This document shows positions 23,101 through 34,368 of a DNA stretch of 64,000 nucleotides, one piece after another (the first letter of the stretch is position 1; each line of letters starts with the position of its first letter). The position numbers were made by a program, and so were the translations under genes. The DNA comes from Platerodrilus igneus (lineage: Eukaryota; Arthropoda; Insecta; Coleoptera; Lycidae). Below the pieces are notes generated by a model, which saw only the letters and a program-made list of their open reading frames with translations, ran no database searches and was not told the DNA's origin. The DNA lies in the NCBI GenBank assembly GCA_036346225.1, contig JARFIW010001490.1, forward strand, positions 310,001 to 374,000. Reading direction: 5' to 3'.

Positions 23101-24158
23101 GTCATGTATTGGATGGTAATAGGCTTAGGCTGATTTAACTAAAAAAAGGGCATTTCAACCTAAACAATTAATTTATAATTACTTTGATTCAATTAAACCT
23201 AATAAATTTGGTTGCACTAATGCGGTACAACATAAAGTTATAATACCACTCCAACAAGAACGGGGTTCAAGAAAGCAATAACCATGAAATCGGACTGATG
23301 CATCTCATAAACCACAGACCAATAAAAAACCGTCAAACAATTTACGTGCTGTGGACGGACCGAAAGATTAACGCACACGATCAGTATTACACATAAAAGT
23401 GTGTAAACTAAATTTGAAGAAAGGAGAATGTTATATAGCGATCAAGTTCGCCCAAAAGTTGGAAAGCTAAGAAATGGAAGATAACTAGTTAACAGTGGTG
23501 GTATGTAGACGGTGGACTGTAGGTCCTTTAGTATAGGTGGCCGACAAAGAATTGTTTTCGAACTTTGCTGGATAAGTATGCCAGAAAGTTGAAGCTTGTG
23601 TGCGTCGCCGAACTTCACTTCGATCGGGTAGCAAACATGAAAATTATTTAATGCAAGGTTTCACTTTACAATAAAATACTAGGACTTAGATTGACAGAAT
23701 AAAGGAATCTAAGGCGCTGATTAAAAAAGAGTGAGTTATTGGCGTGCCTGCCTATCTTTAATTTTAAAAGTGTAGTGGAAATAATTTTGATTAAAGTTTG
23801 AACTTTTTTCCATTTGATTTATTAATACGTACATGTGGGATTGTACGTGTAAGTTGTAAATGGTTCATAGTTATTTCATATGAAATCAATGCTCTGTTAT
23901 ATAATCATTTTGTTGCACTACGTCTTAGCGACAGAACCAAATTCGTTTAAATTTAGGCATAATAGTATCTGAAAAAAGAGCATGAAACTTTTAAAACGTT
24001 AAGAAAGATTGACGTATTAATTTTGAACGCTAACTATATGTGCATTGTATTGTAAGCTAAAGAGTGAAAATTTAATGTTGTGAATTAACTAATGCCTCTA
24101 TAAGGATTTCTGTTAGTAAGACCTAGCCGGTTAGATGTTATATTAGGTTTCTTTTCAG
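20181..24158. other. Unassigned AT-rich sequence
   Basis: No supported gene. 20510-20530 has an AATAAA that could end the BEL transcript. Segments of about 75 bp at 22742-22822 and 23266-23340 resemble each other (shared core like AACCACGGAATC and ACCACAGAC). The plus strand at 22000-22260 has a faintly protein-like translation with many stops that I cannot place. Confidence 0.5.
22742..23340 (+). repeat. Two diverged about 75-bp repeats
   Basis: Segments at 22742-22822 and 23266-23340 align along most of their length in direct orientation. Origin unknown. Confidence 0.35.
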
Positions 24159-24403
24159 GAAAGTTGGCCCCGTGTTAACGCGTCTGCAAAGTCCAATGAG
24201 AAAAAGTACGATTGACTTGAGAAAGATGGATAAAGATAAAAATTGTAAGGCGCCACTACACCTTCGAGTTCTAAACAAAAATATAACAACCCCAGAGGGA
24301 GGTATAGAAACTTTAAATCAACCAGACCGTTATGCAACCGGATGTTACACATCAGGTATAGTAGATTCTGTTGAAGGTGGACTTGCCATAGTTGTCGTAA
24401 TGA
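24159..24403 (+). CDS. Candidate host exon, unknown protein
   Basis: A pyrimidine tract and TTTCTTTTCAG acceptor precede a 245-bp segment that is open in one frame (VGPVLTRLQSPMRKSTIDLR, then KAPLHLRVLNK, then YATGCYTSGIVDSVEGGLAI). It ends at a consensus donor A|GTAAGT; without splicing the frame ends at TAG 24409-24411. The amino-acid mix looks like ordinary protein, unlike nearby chance frames. A second splice-bounded segment (24595-24721, acceptor TTTCTTTCAG, donor G|GTAAAA) would join in phase, but its translation is less convincing. I do not recognise the family. Confidence 0.33.
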
Positions 24404-24785
24404 GTAAGTAGGTAAGATTTCTTTCATATTTATATGAGATATTTTATAATTAGTATGTATTACGAGGTCTAAATATGTACAAACATGCTGGAATAGACCA
24501 CATAATTATTTTGTTTAATTGAGTGTCGTATTGGACAGACTAGTGTTCTGTCCGCATACATATGTTCTGTGTATAATAATAATTTTTCTTTCAGACGCTC
24601 GCAATTTCCGAAAATGTAAACGTAGATTCATTTTCTTTCTCGCACTTCTCTGTTATCGTAATTCGGACGAGCGCTCCGTTACTGATTTTGCCCTTTTCCT
24701 CCTGACTCGCTCGTCTTACGGGTAAAAAAGCTTGTGCTTCATACAAATGCGGAAAATAGTAGACACTATTTTTGACATTTCAATA

Positions 24786-25072
24786 CGCCAAACGAAGATA
24801 CTACATTGGCCGAAAAGGGAGTTCCTTTTACGTAGAAATGTTGAATTTTGCTGAACCCTTGCTGTTACAAGCAAGGTAGGGATCTTTTACGTGCGTGACA
24901 AGATTCACACACGAGACCTACATTTTACCTCTCACCCGAGTGACGGGATATTTTTGTTTTTGTAAAAAATGTTCGTCTAACATTTTTCAAACAGTGCGGG
25001 GGTAATCAAACCCAGGATCTTAGGGTCAGCAGTCATACGCAAGCCTGTCTAAACCACAGAGACGTCTACAGG
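24786..25072 (-). repeat. tRNA-derived SINE, copy B (full length)
   Basis: It aligns end to end with copy A. The minus-strand head (25072-25005) has TGGTTTAGACAGG as A box and GGGTTTGATTACC as a decayed B box. The tail side begins with GAAGATACTACATTGGCC on the plus strand. Confidence 0.75.
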
Positions 25073-25100
25073 AGAGTCCGTATATTTGTGTTTTTCTAAT

Positions 25101-25262
25101 ACTCCACCCGAAGGTACTACGTTGGCCAGTAAGCGAGATTTTTTACCTGGAAATTTAGAATTTTGCTGAACTCTTGCATTTCATGGAACGTTGAGATCTT
25201 TAACGCGCGTGACAACACTCACATACGCGACCTACATTTTACTTCTCATCCGAACGAGGCAT
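25101..25262 (-). repeat. tRNA-derived SINE, copy C (head missing)
   Basis: The body matches copies A and B from GAAGGTACTACGTTGGCC to the segment TCATCCGAACGAGGCATATTT. The tRNA-like head is absent. It lies 28 bp from copy B in the same orientation. Confidence 0.7.
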
Positions 25263-25639
25263 ATTTCAATTTAGTAATTTAGACACGGAATGCTTCATTG
25301 TTTAGGAAGTGCAACTATAAATTTACATTTTTCTAATAGTTAAATTCAGAAAACGCGGCTTTGCAGAAATTACAGTAATAACAGCCGCTCGCCAGATAGC
25401 GATAGAATTGGAATTATACGTACCCATACTGACATTACTATTAGCCTCAAAAGACTTTAAGATTTTTACATATACCTATTTCTAATTGGCATCTTCTAAA
25501 ATGGGTATTGTTCGAACGCATTTTGCATACAATTTTATTGCGATTCAATACCAAAAGCTAGCAATTGACTTTTCCTTATTAAGTTACTGTCTCCATTAGA
25601 GTGTGACTTATACGGTTAAGTTCATCTGCGTTAGGCGCG

Positions 25640-27260
25640 CCACATCAAAATTTCAGGATTAACTCACAAAGAACAAATTAATTATAGCTCTTTAAAAAAG
25701 AACCATATATTAAGCAGAGGAAAAGCTGACAGACATACCCTTCTTTAAAATACTTAGTACACCATAAGAAGAACCAATCCTACAGGAAGTCTACCTTAGT
25801 GTTCAAGAATACACTGTGAAATTAACAGCGAAAAAACTAGAGTCGACACCAAATTTAGTTCCGCGACTACACCAAGAGCAACAACGACCTCCAGAATCTT
25901 TCCAGCGCCACTTTCATCGCTTTCGAAGACGTTCTAGCACCATTCACGAAGGGCTTAGAATTTTCCATTTTCCGCCATCCCAATCTTGCTTACGGACCTC
26001 ATCAGTAAGCTCAACCACGTCCGAGCACTTCAAAATCAAATGTCCCAGAGACCAAGAAGACTCAATACCGCCAACCGTTACCACGTACAAACATATTAGC
26101 AATATCAAGTTTCTGCTCAGAAAAAGCAATAAAATCAGCAAAGCGAATACCTCCCCCCCGCTAGCTAAATTTAAAGAGCTTGCCCTAATTACTAGTGAAG
26201 CAGCTAACCAAAACGAAATCGCTGTCGGCAAATTACAGTTGACCAAAAAGAACCTAGATGCCGCCCTAAAGCTAAGTAGAGAAGCTGCAGTCACTTGCAC
26301 TGATATGCCAATATACTCACCTACACATTTACGACGCCGCAACACTGTCTAAGCCTAAATTACAACACGCACTTCTTATCAATCTTCTATCAAAAATTAT
26401 CACACTTAACATCACCGTCTCGAACACTACCTCCGTCACACTAACGAAGGTTATTAAAATGAACCCACACTAACGAAGGTCATTGAAATGAACCCACACT
26501 CTTCCTTTCTATCTTCATTATTAAAATTATCCGACCGACCAAATCAGCAGTTACAATCTTAACAGACAAACCCTTACTCAAGCTCATATCATCCCTCAAC
26601 CAACAATCCAGCAGAATCCATGTTTTAAAGCCCAAACTACTCCGATTAATAATTCTTTGACAAGGACTCCACGACCACAGACGCCATAAACTACGTTATT
26701 ATACAAAAGTCCTCGCAGGAAATCTCCACCGGTATCGGCAAACGAAGAACAATTACTCGAATAACCTCATTGTTAATGTTTAGAACGACTACACTCAATA
26801 TACAGTATACACATATATATTTAGAGAATAAAAAGCTTGTCCAGTCAGAGACGTGGTTGCTGCCACCAGATGCTATAATTATCAGCACTATGGTCACTTA
26901 GCCAAGATCTCCCGCTCCATGACCACATGTTGCAGCTGCTCGGGTCAACACACTATCAAGGACCTACCGAATGAAGCACCGACCTGTTCATTATCCCATT
27001 GTTAATTCCAAATGATAAATTTTATGCTTTTTTTCACACTAAATTCCACAATAAAACCTACATTCCAAATTAATACACACACATTTCTTAATGGTTTCAA
27101 ATGTTCCAACTTCCTTACACAATGGTATCATACTTAAATTAAACCAAAACTGGTTCCGTATCTGTCATCGCACAATAAAATAATTACTTTCACGTTTAGT
27201 CACCTTCCTATTTCACAAACACAAACATTCACATTTAACATTCGTATGTACATAATTATA
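25640..27260 (+). other. C/A-rich, G-poor stretch with a weak 178-codon frame
   Basis: The plus strand is strikingly poor in G, a bias also seen in the LINE fragment at 40.8-43.1 kb, so this may be a decayed retroelement. An open frame at 25816-26352 includes LAKFKELALITSEAANQNEI and KLQLTKKNLDAALKLSREA, a plausible coiled coil, but I recognise no family. Two direct 29-bp repeats lie at 26438-26495 (unit starts ACACTAACGAAGG). Confidence 0.3.
26438..26495 (+). repeat. 29-bp tandem duplication
   Basis: ACACTAACGAAGG followed by a 16-base stretch to GAACCC is repeated twice with two substitutions. Confidence 0.85.
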
Positions 27261-27650
27261 AATAATAGACATAATAGCTCGTAGTTTACTGGCTGTTTAA
27301 TAAACCTTTAAACTCAAGGATACCGAGAAATCATTTGTATTTTTATTTTCACTTTTCCAACTAACACCGCTCCCTCAACACAACATATTTTCCAAAATAC
27401 TTGAAGGGGTAAACTCTCCAGGTTTTAACCCATCTTTAACCAGTCATCACGGTGTTAATTGTATGAACCCGTGTTTGAAACATACTCTGCTCTTGCAAGC
27501 GCAGCTCAAAGAAATAAATCGCACACCGTATGTTTCTCCCCTGCGTGGATGTCTATATATACATCTTAAAGCTGTGCTCCTTTACAATTTTCAACTTCCC
27601 ACCCCTTTCCTGCTGGCTCGTATTACATCATTTATATGTCTCTAATTAAC

Positions 27651-27750
27651 TTTCTTCGGCTTTTCTCGGTTTTTCTCGGCTTTTCACGGATTTTCTCAAC
27701 TTTTCTCGACTTTTCTCGACTTTTCTTGGGTTTTCTCGACTTTTCTCAGC
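27651..27750 (+). repeat. 10-bp minisatellite, about 10 units
   Basis: Units of consensus TTTTCTCGRC repeat in exact 10-bp register with a few substitutions. It is pyrimidine-rich on this strand and has no coding sense. It may be an ordinary minisatellite or a helically phased protein-binding array. Confidence 0.92.
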
Positions 27751-29382
27751 TAGCTTAAGCTTCAACTGTATTGCTTAGTCGTTTTGTTATATTTCTTTCC
27801 TCTACAAAAAATTCGTTGTCACAATGTAACATCCTATCTATGCTAAATAAGAGGTTATTATCACGTTATTTTGTATGTAATTTGCATTAGTGGGTAGTGT
27901 AGTATTATTTTTACGTCCTTGGTGTTCGGCATGGACGACATTTGTTTGTAAATTATATTTTTATGGGAAATGCATATGTAGTGTTTTGTAGTATTAAAAT
28001 ATGGTTTTGTTTGCGATTTTAATTTAAGTCATCGTTCTGGACTAATACTTTTACTATGTATTTAAAAGAAATATTGTTATACGGTATTATTGGGACAAAA
28101 TTTGCAGTATCATGCCCAATTAAGATTAATTATTCGTGAAATCTACTCAGCAAGGTGTGTCCATATTTATTCTTACTCAACAAAATTAATTTTTCAATTC
28201 CCGTCTAACGTAACGCGAACACGTTACGTACTCTTTGAGAAAGAGTTGAATAAAACGACATAATTTAAAGTCAATTTCTTGCTACTGTATAGCGAAGTCA
28301 GTGCAGGTTTTAATGCGAAATGTTGTAGGCGTTCCTTAAAGTTTGTTACGTTGACCGTGATATGTAAGTGAGTAATGAAGAAGTAAATGCGTGCAAAGTA
28401 CTGTTATCCTTTTTTAGACCAAAGTTTGTTATTATTAACATTTCTTTTGTACTACTTTATACTTTAGGGCCTCATGCTTTTATTCTACTTTTATGGTGTT
28501 ATTCTTGATACATTCTGGGATCTACTTACTTATTCAATTGCGATACGCATTGAGTGTAAATTTACCGAAAGTTATAGCTCTACAAAAAAAATAAAAATGT
28601 TACGGCCACTATTTCTTCGCGATTTATAGGACAATTAACATTATTGACCTACTACTTCATAAAGCTTTTAACACAAGCAGGCCCTGGACCTTCATTAATC
28701 ATTTTCAGTAATATTTTTTTGCTACTTGTAAGTATAAATTTTTCTTTGTTAGTATCGGCATATTGAATTTAGTCCTTAAGGTATGATAAAGTTAAATGAT
28801 AAATACTTTGTATAAATCGCTTTACAGAGTAGTCTGCAACCTGTAATAATTTAGATGTGCTCGATTGGGAAATTACGCGATGATGCTACTTATGTAATGA
28901 ACTCGGTAGCGGCTGGTTCCTTTAAAATTGTTCAGAGCACAAATGTTAAATTTATACTCCCTCTATCCGAAAATGTGTTATAGGTTTGAAAGGTAGTCAT
29001 AGATTATGTAGAGTTTCGGAAACAACTGACAATAGTTATTGAATTAGTATAATTGAAATTGACAGTTAAACGACAGTGTATATTTGACATTCAATAAGTC
29101 TGATTTTGAAGACCATAAACTTGCATTTCTAATAAAAATGAAAGATCTCCTGCTGTAATTTCAAAATCAAAGATTTCAAACAAAAACGTCATGGTGACTA
29201 GTGACAGTTATTACAGATGAAAAATAAACAAAGAAAGAACACGGTGTCATTAATAAAGTTGCAGCTATATTTCATATAAGCCGTTTGTCCGTAAGTAGAA
29301 TCTAGCACAGCGCAAATTCTATACAGAGAGCGTGTTAATACAACCCCGATATCGGACGAAATGTAATGTTTCTTCTTCATGT
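27751..29382. other. Unassigned AT-rich sequence
   Basis: No open frame or repeat that I can support. I looked on the minus strand for the missing downstream exon of the small heat-shock gene and did not find it. Confidence 0.5.
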
Positions 29383-29632
29383 TTTGCATGCACCATCAGT
29401 TTGTTATCAACAGTTTTCGCAACAATTTCTTTAGGTGAATACTGACTGAAATCAAATCGTAACTTTAGACATTTGGAATCTCCATCACCTTGAATTAAGG
29501 GTGGGTTCAAATCATCAAGCCATCGCTTTACATCTCCACTTGGCCTTGAAGTTAGATCGCTGCCTGTGTTGTGTGAAGATTGAGTGGTTGTAGTGCAAGT
29601 TGAAGCAGCACAGGTGCAATTGATCCGATCTT
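29383..29632 (-). pseudogene. Small heat-shock protein (alpha-crystallin) exon, CG14207 type, truncated
   Basis: Chaperone domain exon on the minus strand. An acceptor-like TTCCCACAACATTTCAG is followed by an open frame with a Ser/Thr-rich linker, WLDDLNPPLIQGDGDS, then the start of the alpha-crystallin domain: CLKLRFDFSQYSPKEIV, KTVDNKLMVHAKHEE. This matches the insect CG14207-type protein, where the domain continues with a YREYNREF-like segment. Here the homology stops after HAKHEEE with no GT donor and runs into unrelated codons. It is either a truncated duplicate or an exon whose donor has mutated. No upstream coding exon is certain. Confidence 0.65.
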
Positions 29633-29639
29633 CTGAAAT

Positions 29640-31140
29640 GTTGTGGGAAATTGGAAAGACAGGACAGGAATATTTACACTCACACATAATTTTAACAGCG
29701 AAACGCAAACATAGATTTGTGATAACTGCACGTATTAATGTCCAACATCGGCACGACTTTTCTTTAAGGAAACTCAAAAGCGACTCTCGTTTTACATATG
29801 CGTACAGATAATTGTTTATCGGTATCAGCTGGAAAACGACGATTGTAGTAAATACACGATTGCGACTTAAACGTAATTGAAATACGAATTTTAATATTTC
29901 TCGCGCGAACAGAGGGTAAAGTTTGTCTTTTTAATTCTTTGAAAATGAAACAAAGATGCGAATGAAAACGAAAAGAATGCTCTGGAAATTTTACAGATAT
30001 AAGGAAAAATATCATTAAATCGTCGAAAGCAATTTGTATACTCTGGTTTCAGTTCTTTCGGGACTGATATCTTCGTGCCAGCCTCTTCCCGCCGTCGAGC
30101 GTTTTCCGCGAAGGGCCTAAGCACTGAAAAATTCGTTTAACAACGCGTTATCGTGCTTCACGTTCGAAGCTTCTAAATGTATGCAAACCATATTTTGAAG
30201 AAAAAGAATAGTTAAGGTATGCCACACTGTCAAGTAGTGGGGTGGTTATACTCCACACTGTTGTTCTAGTCTAAGGTATTCTGTTAAAGTCCCGCGCGTA
30301 ATCGATAAGAGCCACTACGACAGTTGGCAACACAAAATTAACACGTACATGATATTACGCAACAAGGTATTACGCCATTAATGCGTATCAGATTTGTATT
30401 ACATACAAAAGAACAAGATAAATGTACTCACGTAAGATGTGGAGCTTTTTACAGAATTGCAGCTATTTTGGCGGCAGAATCTCGTTGTTGGGCGTGGGTC
30501 GGCCTTCGCCCCTCGTCGAAACCAGATTAATTTGTCTTCCCTCTTCTTGCTGTAGCGGTACGATAAAAGATTCAGGTAGAGGCACGATAGCGCAAAAGAT
30601 AAAGGGAAACCTACATCCTAAAAGAGAAAAGACAAGACAAAAGACACCGGTAAATTTTACTGTTCGACGTTTCGTTAACTAGTCCCTGACGTGTCGAAAA
30701 ATGCCCACTTCCTTCCGCACTCCGTGTCTGCGCATTCTCGGGCGCCGACGCAACTGTCTGAAGTGACGGAAATGCACGCACAAGTCTTTTAAGATATTGG
30801 CGCGAATTCACTCGCAACTTAAAAACTTACAATGCCAATTTTTGGCATGTAACAGGGTCTATCGTTGGCGCGTTACTTAAGGAAACATTAAGTACTAGGA
30901 ATGAGTTTATTAAATTCATTTAACTAAATATGCTTGTCTATACGAAAGCAACGTATAAAATTTAGAAGCTTTGTTAGCTTGTATTTAAAAACGTTATTAC
31001 TTCAATATAATGTTAATTTGGATCAAACTATGAAAGTTTGTTAAACACAAACAGTAATAAATTTCGGGGCGGTACGTAATTTGGTATTAAATTCAAAACA
31101 GTTACTGATAGACATTCGGGAAATAACCAGCATATTAAAT
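29640..31140 (-). other. Moderately GC-rich region around the exon candidates
   Basis: Apart from the exon candidate at 30432-30617 I find only short open frames without recognisable motifs. The higher G+C and CpG content at 30050-30800 would fit the 5' region of a host gene on the minus strand. Confidence 0.3.
30432..30617 (-). CDS. Splice-bounded exon candidate upstream of the heat-shock exon
   Basis: On the minus strand a strong acceptor (long T/C tract ending TTTTCTCTTTTAG) and a consensus donor (AC|GTGAGT) enclose 186 bp that are open in frame with 62 codons. The local sequence is richer in G+C than its surroundings. A second frame is open for most of the exon too, so coding status is unclear and it may be a 5' untranslated exon. 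Its phase (0 at the end) does not fit the heat-shock exon, which needs phase 1. Confidence 0.3.
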
Positions 31141-31219
31141 TTATTTATAGAAATTTACATGCGCTTAAGAAATCGTAGCCATGGAAATATACACCAATGA
31201 CTATATAAGCATAAAATAC

Positions 31220-33047
31220 AGCTGATGCGTAAGGATTAATTAAGAAGGCGTTTGAAGGTTGATATTCGTGGATATTTGATAATATACAAAAGAAATGTTT
31301 AATAGGAAAGGGCCACTCAAATTTCTTGGGATGCAAATGATGGTGAGAATATTGCAAGCACACAATTATGTACTTACTGACAGCGTGTTCAATGACGAAC
31401 GCAAACTGTGGCTGATTTTGATTTCGGAGCTTCACTATCAGTAGAAGCTAAAAATACTTGTAAACGATTCGCAATATTTGGCCTATATAAAGATTTACTA
31501 GCGGTACTGCTAGTGGTGGAAGCACTAGCCAAATATTTATTTCTAATGCGCAAGATCTGTCTGATAAAAAATGCCGCCACATTTGCGTATTTAATTTCAA
31601 AAGCTTTGCGAGTAGAATTGTCTACCCTTGGTAATAACCATTCAAAAATATGAATTTCGAAAAATTTGTTTTTGTACTGCGAAAGTGCGGTGAGATTTTC
31701 ATTGAGAGTGTTTAATAAATTTCGTAATGATCAAACTGAATCATTGTTGCATTTTGGTGCGTTAAAAATTAATTGTCAATACATGGTTGCTAAAGCGTGT
31801 TCATTTTGATAACTGGACAAGAGGGTCTTATATGCAATAAAATAATTATCGGAAGTCAAAGACAAATGCTTGACAATAGACAAAGGTTCCTTAGACGGAG
31901 CTGATTAAATATTGGAATTTAGCCGATAAACTTTCATTGTTGTGTATAAGTGCGTTGAATAAATTTATATAGCGACGCCACTCGCTATGCACACCTGAAA
32001 AGCAAACCAATTCAATTTTAGGCAGTCTTACATTATTGCTAGGAGTTGGCGCTTCCAAACCCATTGATTCTACGGAATTAAAACGTGAAACTGTTACCTG
32101 TTTCCGTCATTTGAGTTTAAACTGGATTCTGCGGACCATCATTTATGGTCATATATACAGCTTTTAATTCACAAAATAACAGATCAATTTCAAATATATA
32201 ATTACAGTAGTCGGTCCAAACATAAGATGATTTATCGATTAGCGCACTTTGATTAATAGATTGAAAATCATCGCACAATTTCGTTGCGATTTCAAAGGCA
32301 GCTGTAAACTTGAGTCAATTTTGCATATGTTCAATATTATTTAATAATGCTTCAAAGGTTTTTAAATGCGCGACAGTTTGTTTGGCAACAGTCACTGATT
32401 TTTCTATTGTGTAGCTCGTTGTTTTGTTTCAATAACAATGTTATGAAATTAAAACAGTACTGTGGGTCGCGGGCATTTTAATGCAAAAGCTTAACAAAAG
32501 CGAATTAAAATAAAATGTGTGTCTTCAAGAGACATGAACAAAATTTACTCCTTAAAATTTATAAAATTACCGTTCATACTTCAAAAGTTTTAAGTATTTG
32601 AACAAAGCTAGTATAAGATGCCAAACGGCTTGAAAACAGCACATTCGGTTACTACCTGCAAACTCACAGAAAGGGTTTACAAAATTCTTGCTATCTATCT
32701 GTAAATAACAGGTGGCGCAAGGGTATGCAGATAAACTAGCCTTGGAAACAAGTTTTTTCACTAAAATACAAATGCGCAGTTTGTGAATCTACACATTGCA
32801 ATCTAAAAGCTCAAATTATGTGCTTCTTAATTATTTAATCAATGAACTGTAATTAAAACTTAGAGCTAATCCAGATCGAAGGACAAAAAATAATGCGCGC
32901 GGATTAATTAAGAAGGTGACTGCGAATTTATATACGTGGATATTTGATAATATACAGAAGGAATGTTTAATGGGAAAGGATTATCCAATATGGCTTGAGG
33001 TGCAAATGATTGAAACAATATTGCATGCACACAATTAGTCTATGGTC
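31220..33047 (-). repeat. Direct repeat pair (about 155 bp) flanking a BEL gag relic
   Basis: Segments 31220-31376 and 32893-33047 align in the same orientation (shared GATTAATTAAGAAGG, TGGATATTTGATAATATAC, AAATGTTTAATRGGAAAGG). The right copy directly follows the RNase H fragment of Gypsy copy 2. Their origin is unclear: either part of Gypsy pol or a separate repeat. Confidence 0.55.
31880..32425 (-). pseudogene. BEL/Pao gag relic
   Basis: Minus-strand translation gives KLCDDFQSINQSALIDKS, then VRLPKIELVCFSGVHSEWRR and NLFNALIHNNESLSAKFQYL, the DUF1759 capsid signature (LPkleLptFsGdp..W..F...F). Stops and frame changes occur throughout. No other BEL domain is recognisable nearby. Confidence 0.7.
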
Positions 33048-33061
33048 GGTGTATATAGAAT

Positions 33062-33180
33062 TTTCTTCCATAAAGGTATGATCTAAAATATTCCGTTGCC
33101 CAAATTATTGCTAATAATTCTTTCACGATTGTGCTGTACTTCGTTAATGATGTTGTTGAAATAAATTTTCCTCGTCGTCC
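33062..33180 (-). pseudogene. Gypsy copy 2 RNase H fragment
   Basis: Minus-strand KYSTIVKELLAIIWATEYF, then RSYLYGRKFYIHTDH, the classic RNase H start of Gypsy pol (includes the catalytic Glu of KELLA and the Asp of TDH). It is joined directly to the end of gag by a deletion. Confidence 0.75.
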
Positions 33181-34368
33181 TGTTCGTAATTTTCACGTGT
33201 CGTCACGTTCGTAAGTTTCTAAGTGATTTGATTCATCGTCTCAACTGGAGTGAGTGTAATTATTTCTGTCATTAAATTCTTCCACTTCTTGGTGAAATAG
33301 TTCTTCAGAAGTGAAGTTTCGTTTTTGATTATGGCTTGGTCGGATCTGGAATATTTTTGTATTTTGTCTGGTGTTACCAAATGAGGTGTCCATATGAGTC
33401 GGTTTGTAATAACTGTTAGGGTTGTTACTGTTATTTATTGTTGGTGTGTTTCAGATGGGGTTTGCACTGAATGCTTGCCTTGGCTGGTTTACGTGTTGGT
33501 TGAATCTTCTTGGAAATGTGGGTTTTGTAAAATTTGAGTTAAATGTTGGTTTTAAAAATTGTCTAAATTGATTATTGAAATTTGTGTTATTAAAATTTGG
33601 GTTGTTAATTTGCGGCTGATTCGTTTGTGCGTTGAATAGAGTAAATTTTGGTTGTGTAGATATTCGTCTCGCGGCTTGTATGGTTTTTATCGGTGAGTAG
33701 CTTTTATTTGTGTCGGGGTTATATAGTCTATTTCGGTAGTACATAACATTTTCTTTCTCTAAGATTATATCCATTGCTTTCTCTAAATTTTGGGGATGTT
33801 GGAACCTTATTTTGTCTGGTAACCGTTCAGGTAGTGCATTTATGTAGGTGTCTAATACCATTTCGTCGTACATTTTTGTCCTTAGTAGTCGGATATTTTG
33901 ATCGAGTTCTTCAATTTTTAATTTTGACAGAATTAAACTGTATACGCCCTAACATTTCATTCCGAATTGATATAGGAATTGGTTACTTTTCATTCCAAGG
34001 TTTATTAGATTGCGAATTAGACATTTGATGTTTCTTTGGTTACCGAAATATGCTACTAGTATGCGTTTAAAGTTTTCCCATTGTTCAAGGACACCTCGTC
34101 TAGCTATTAGTGTTAGTGCCCTTCCGGTCAGTTTGCTTATTATTAGGCGTAAAAGTAGAACATTGCGTTCGTTGTCTTCTGGTTTATAGAGAGTTTTCAA
34201 AAATATTTCACACGCGGTAATGAACTTGTCTGGGAGGGCTTACTCGTCTTTATATTGACGGAACTTTTGAGATATATCTTCATGTCTGAACTTATGGTTG
34301 TTAATGGTTGCTTTTATTTCTAATCAATATCAATTTTTTTGTATAAACTGAAATTTATTTTTCGCCAT
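33181..34368 (-). pseudogene. Gypsy copy 2 gag
   Basis: The ATG at 34368-34366 in a good context (ACCATGG) starts MAKNKFQFIQKN, soon interrupted by a stop. Two long pieces follow: LYKPEDNERNVLLLRLIISK to FGNQRNIKCLIRNLINLGM, and after a frame change MYDEMVLDTYINALPERLPD, LEKAMDIILEKENVMYYRNR and an Asn-rich basic tail. This is the Gag capsid fold of 17.6/297-type elements. Copy 1 gag at 9466 aligns from RALTLIA onward. Confidence 0.8.
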
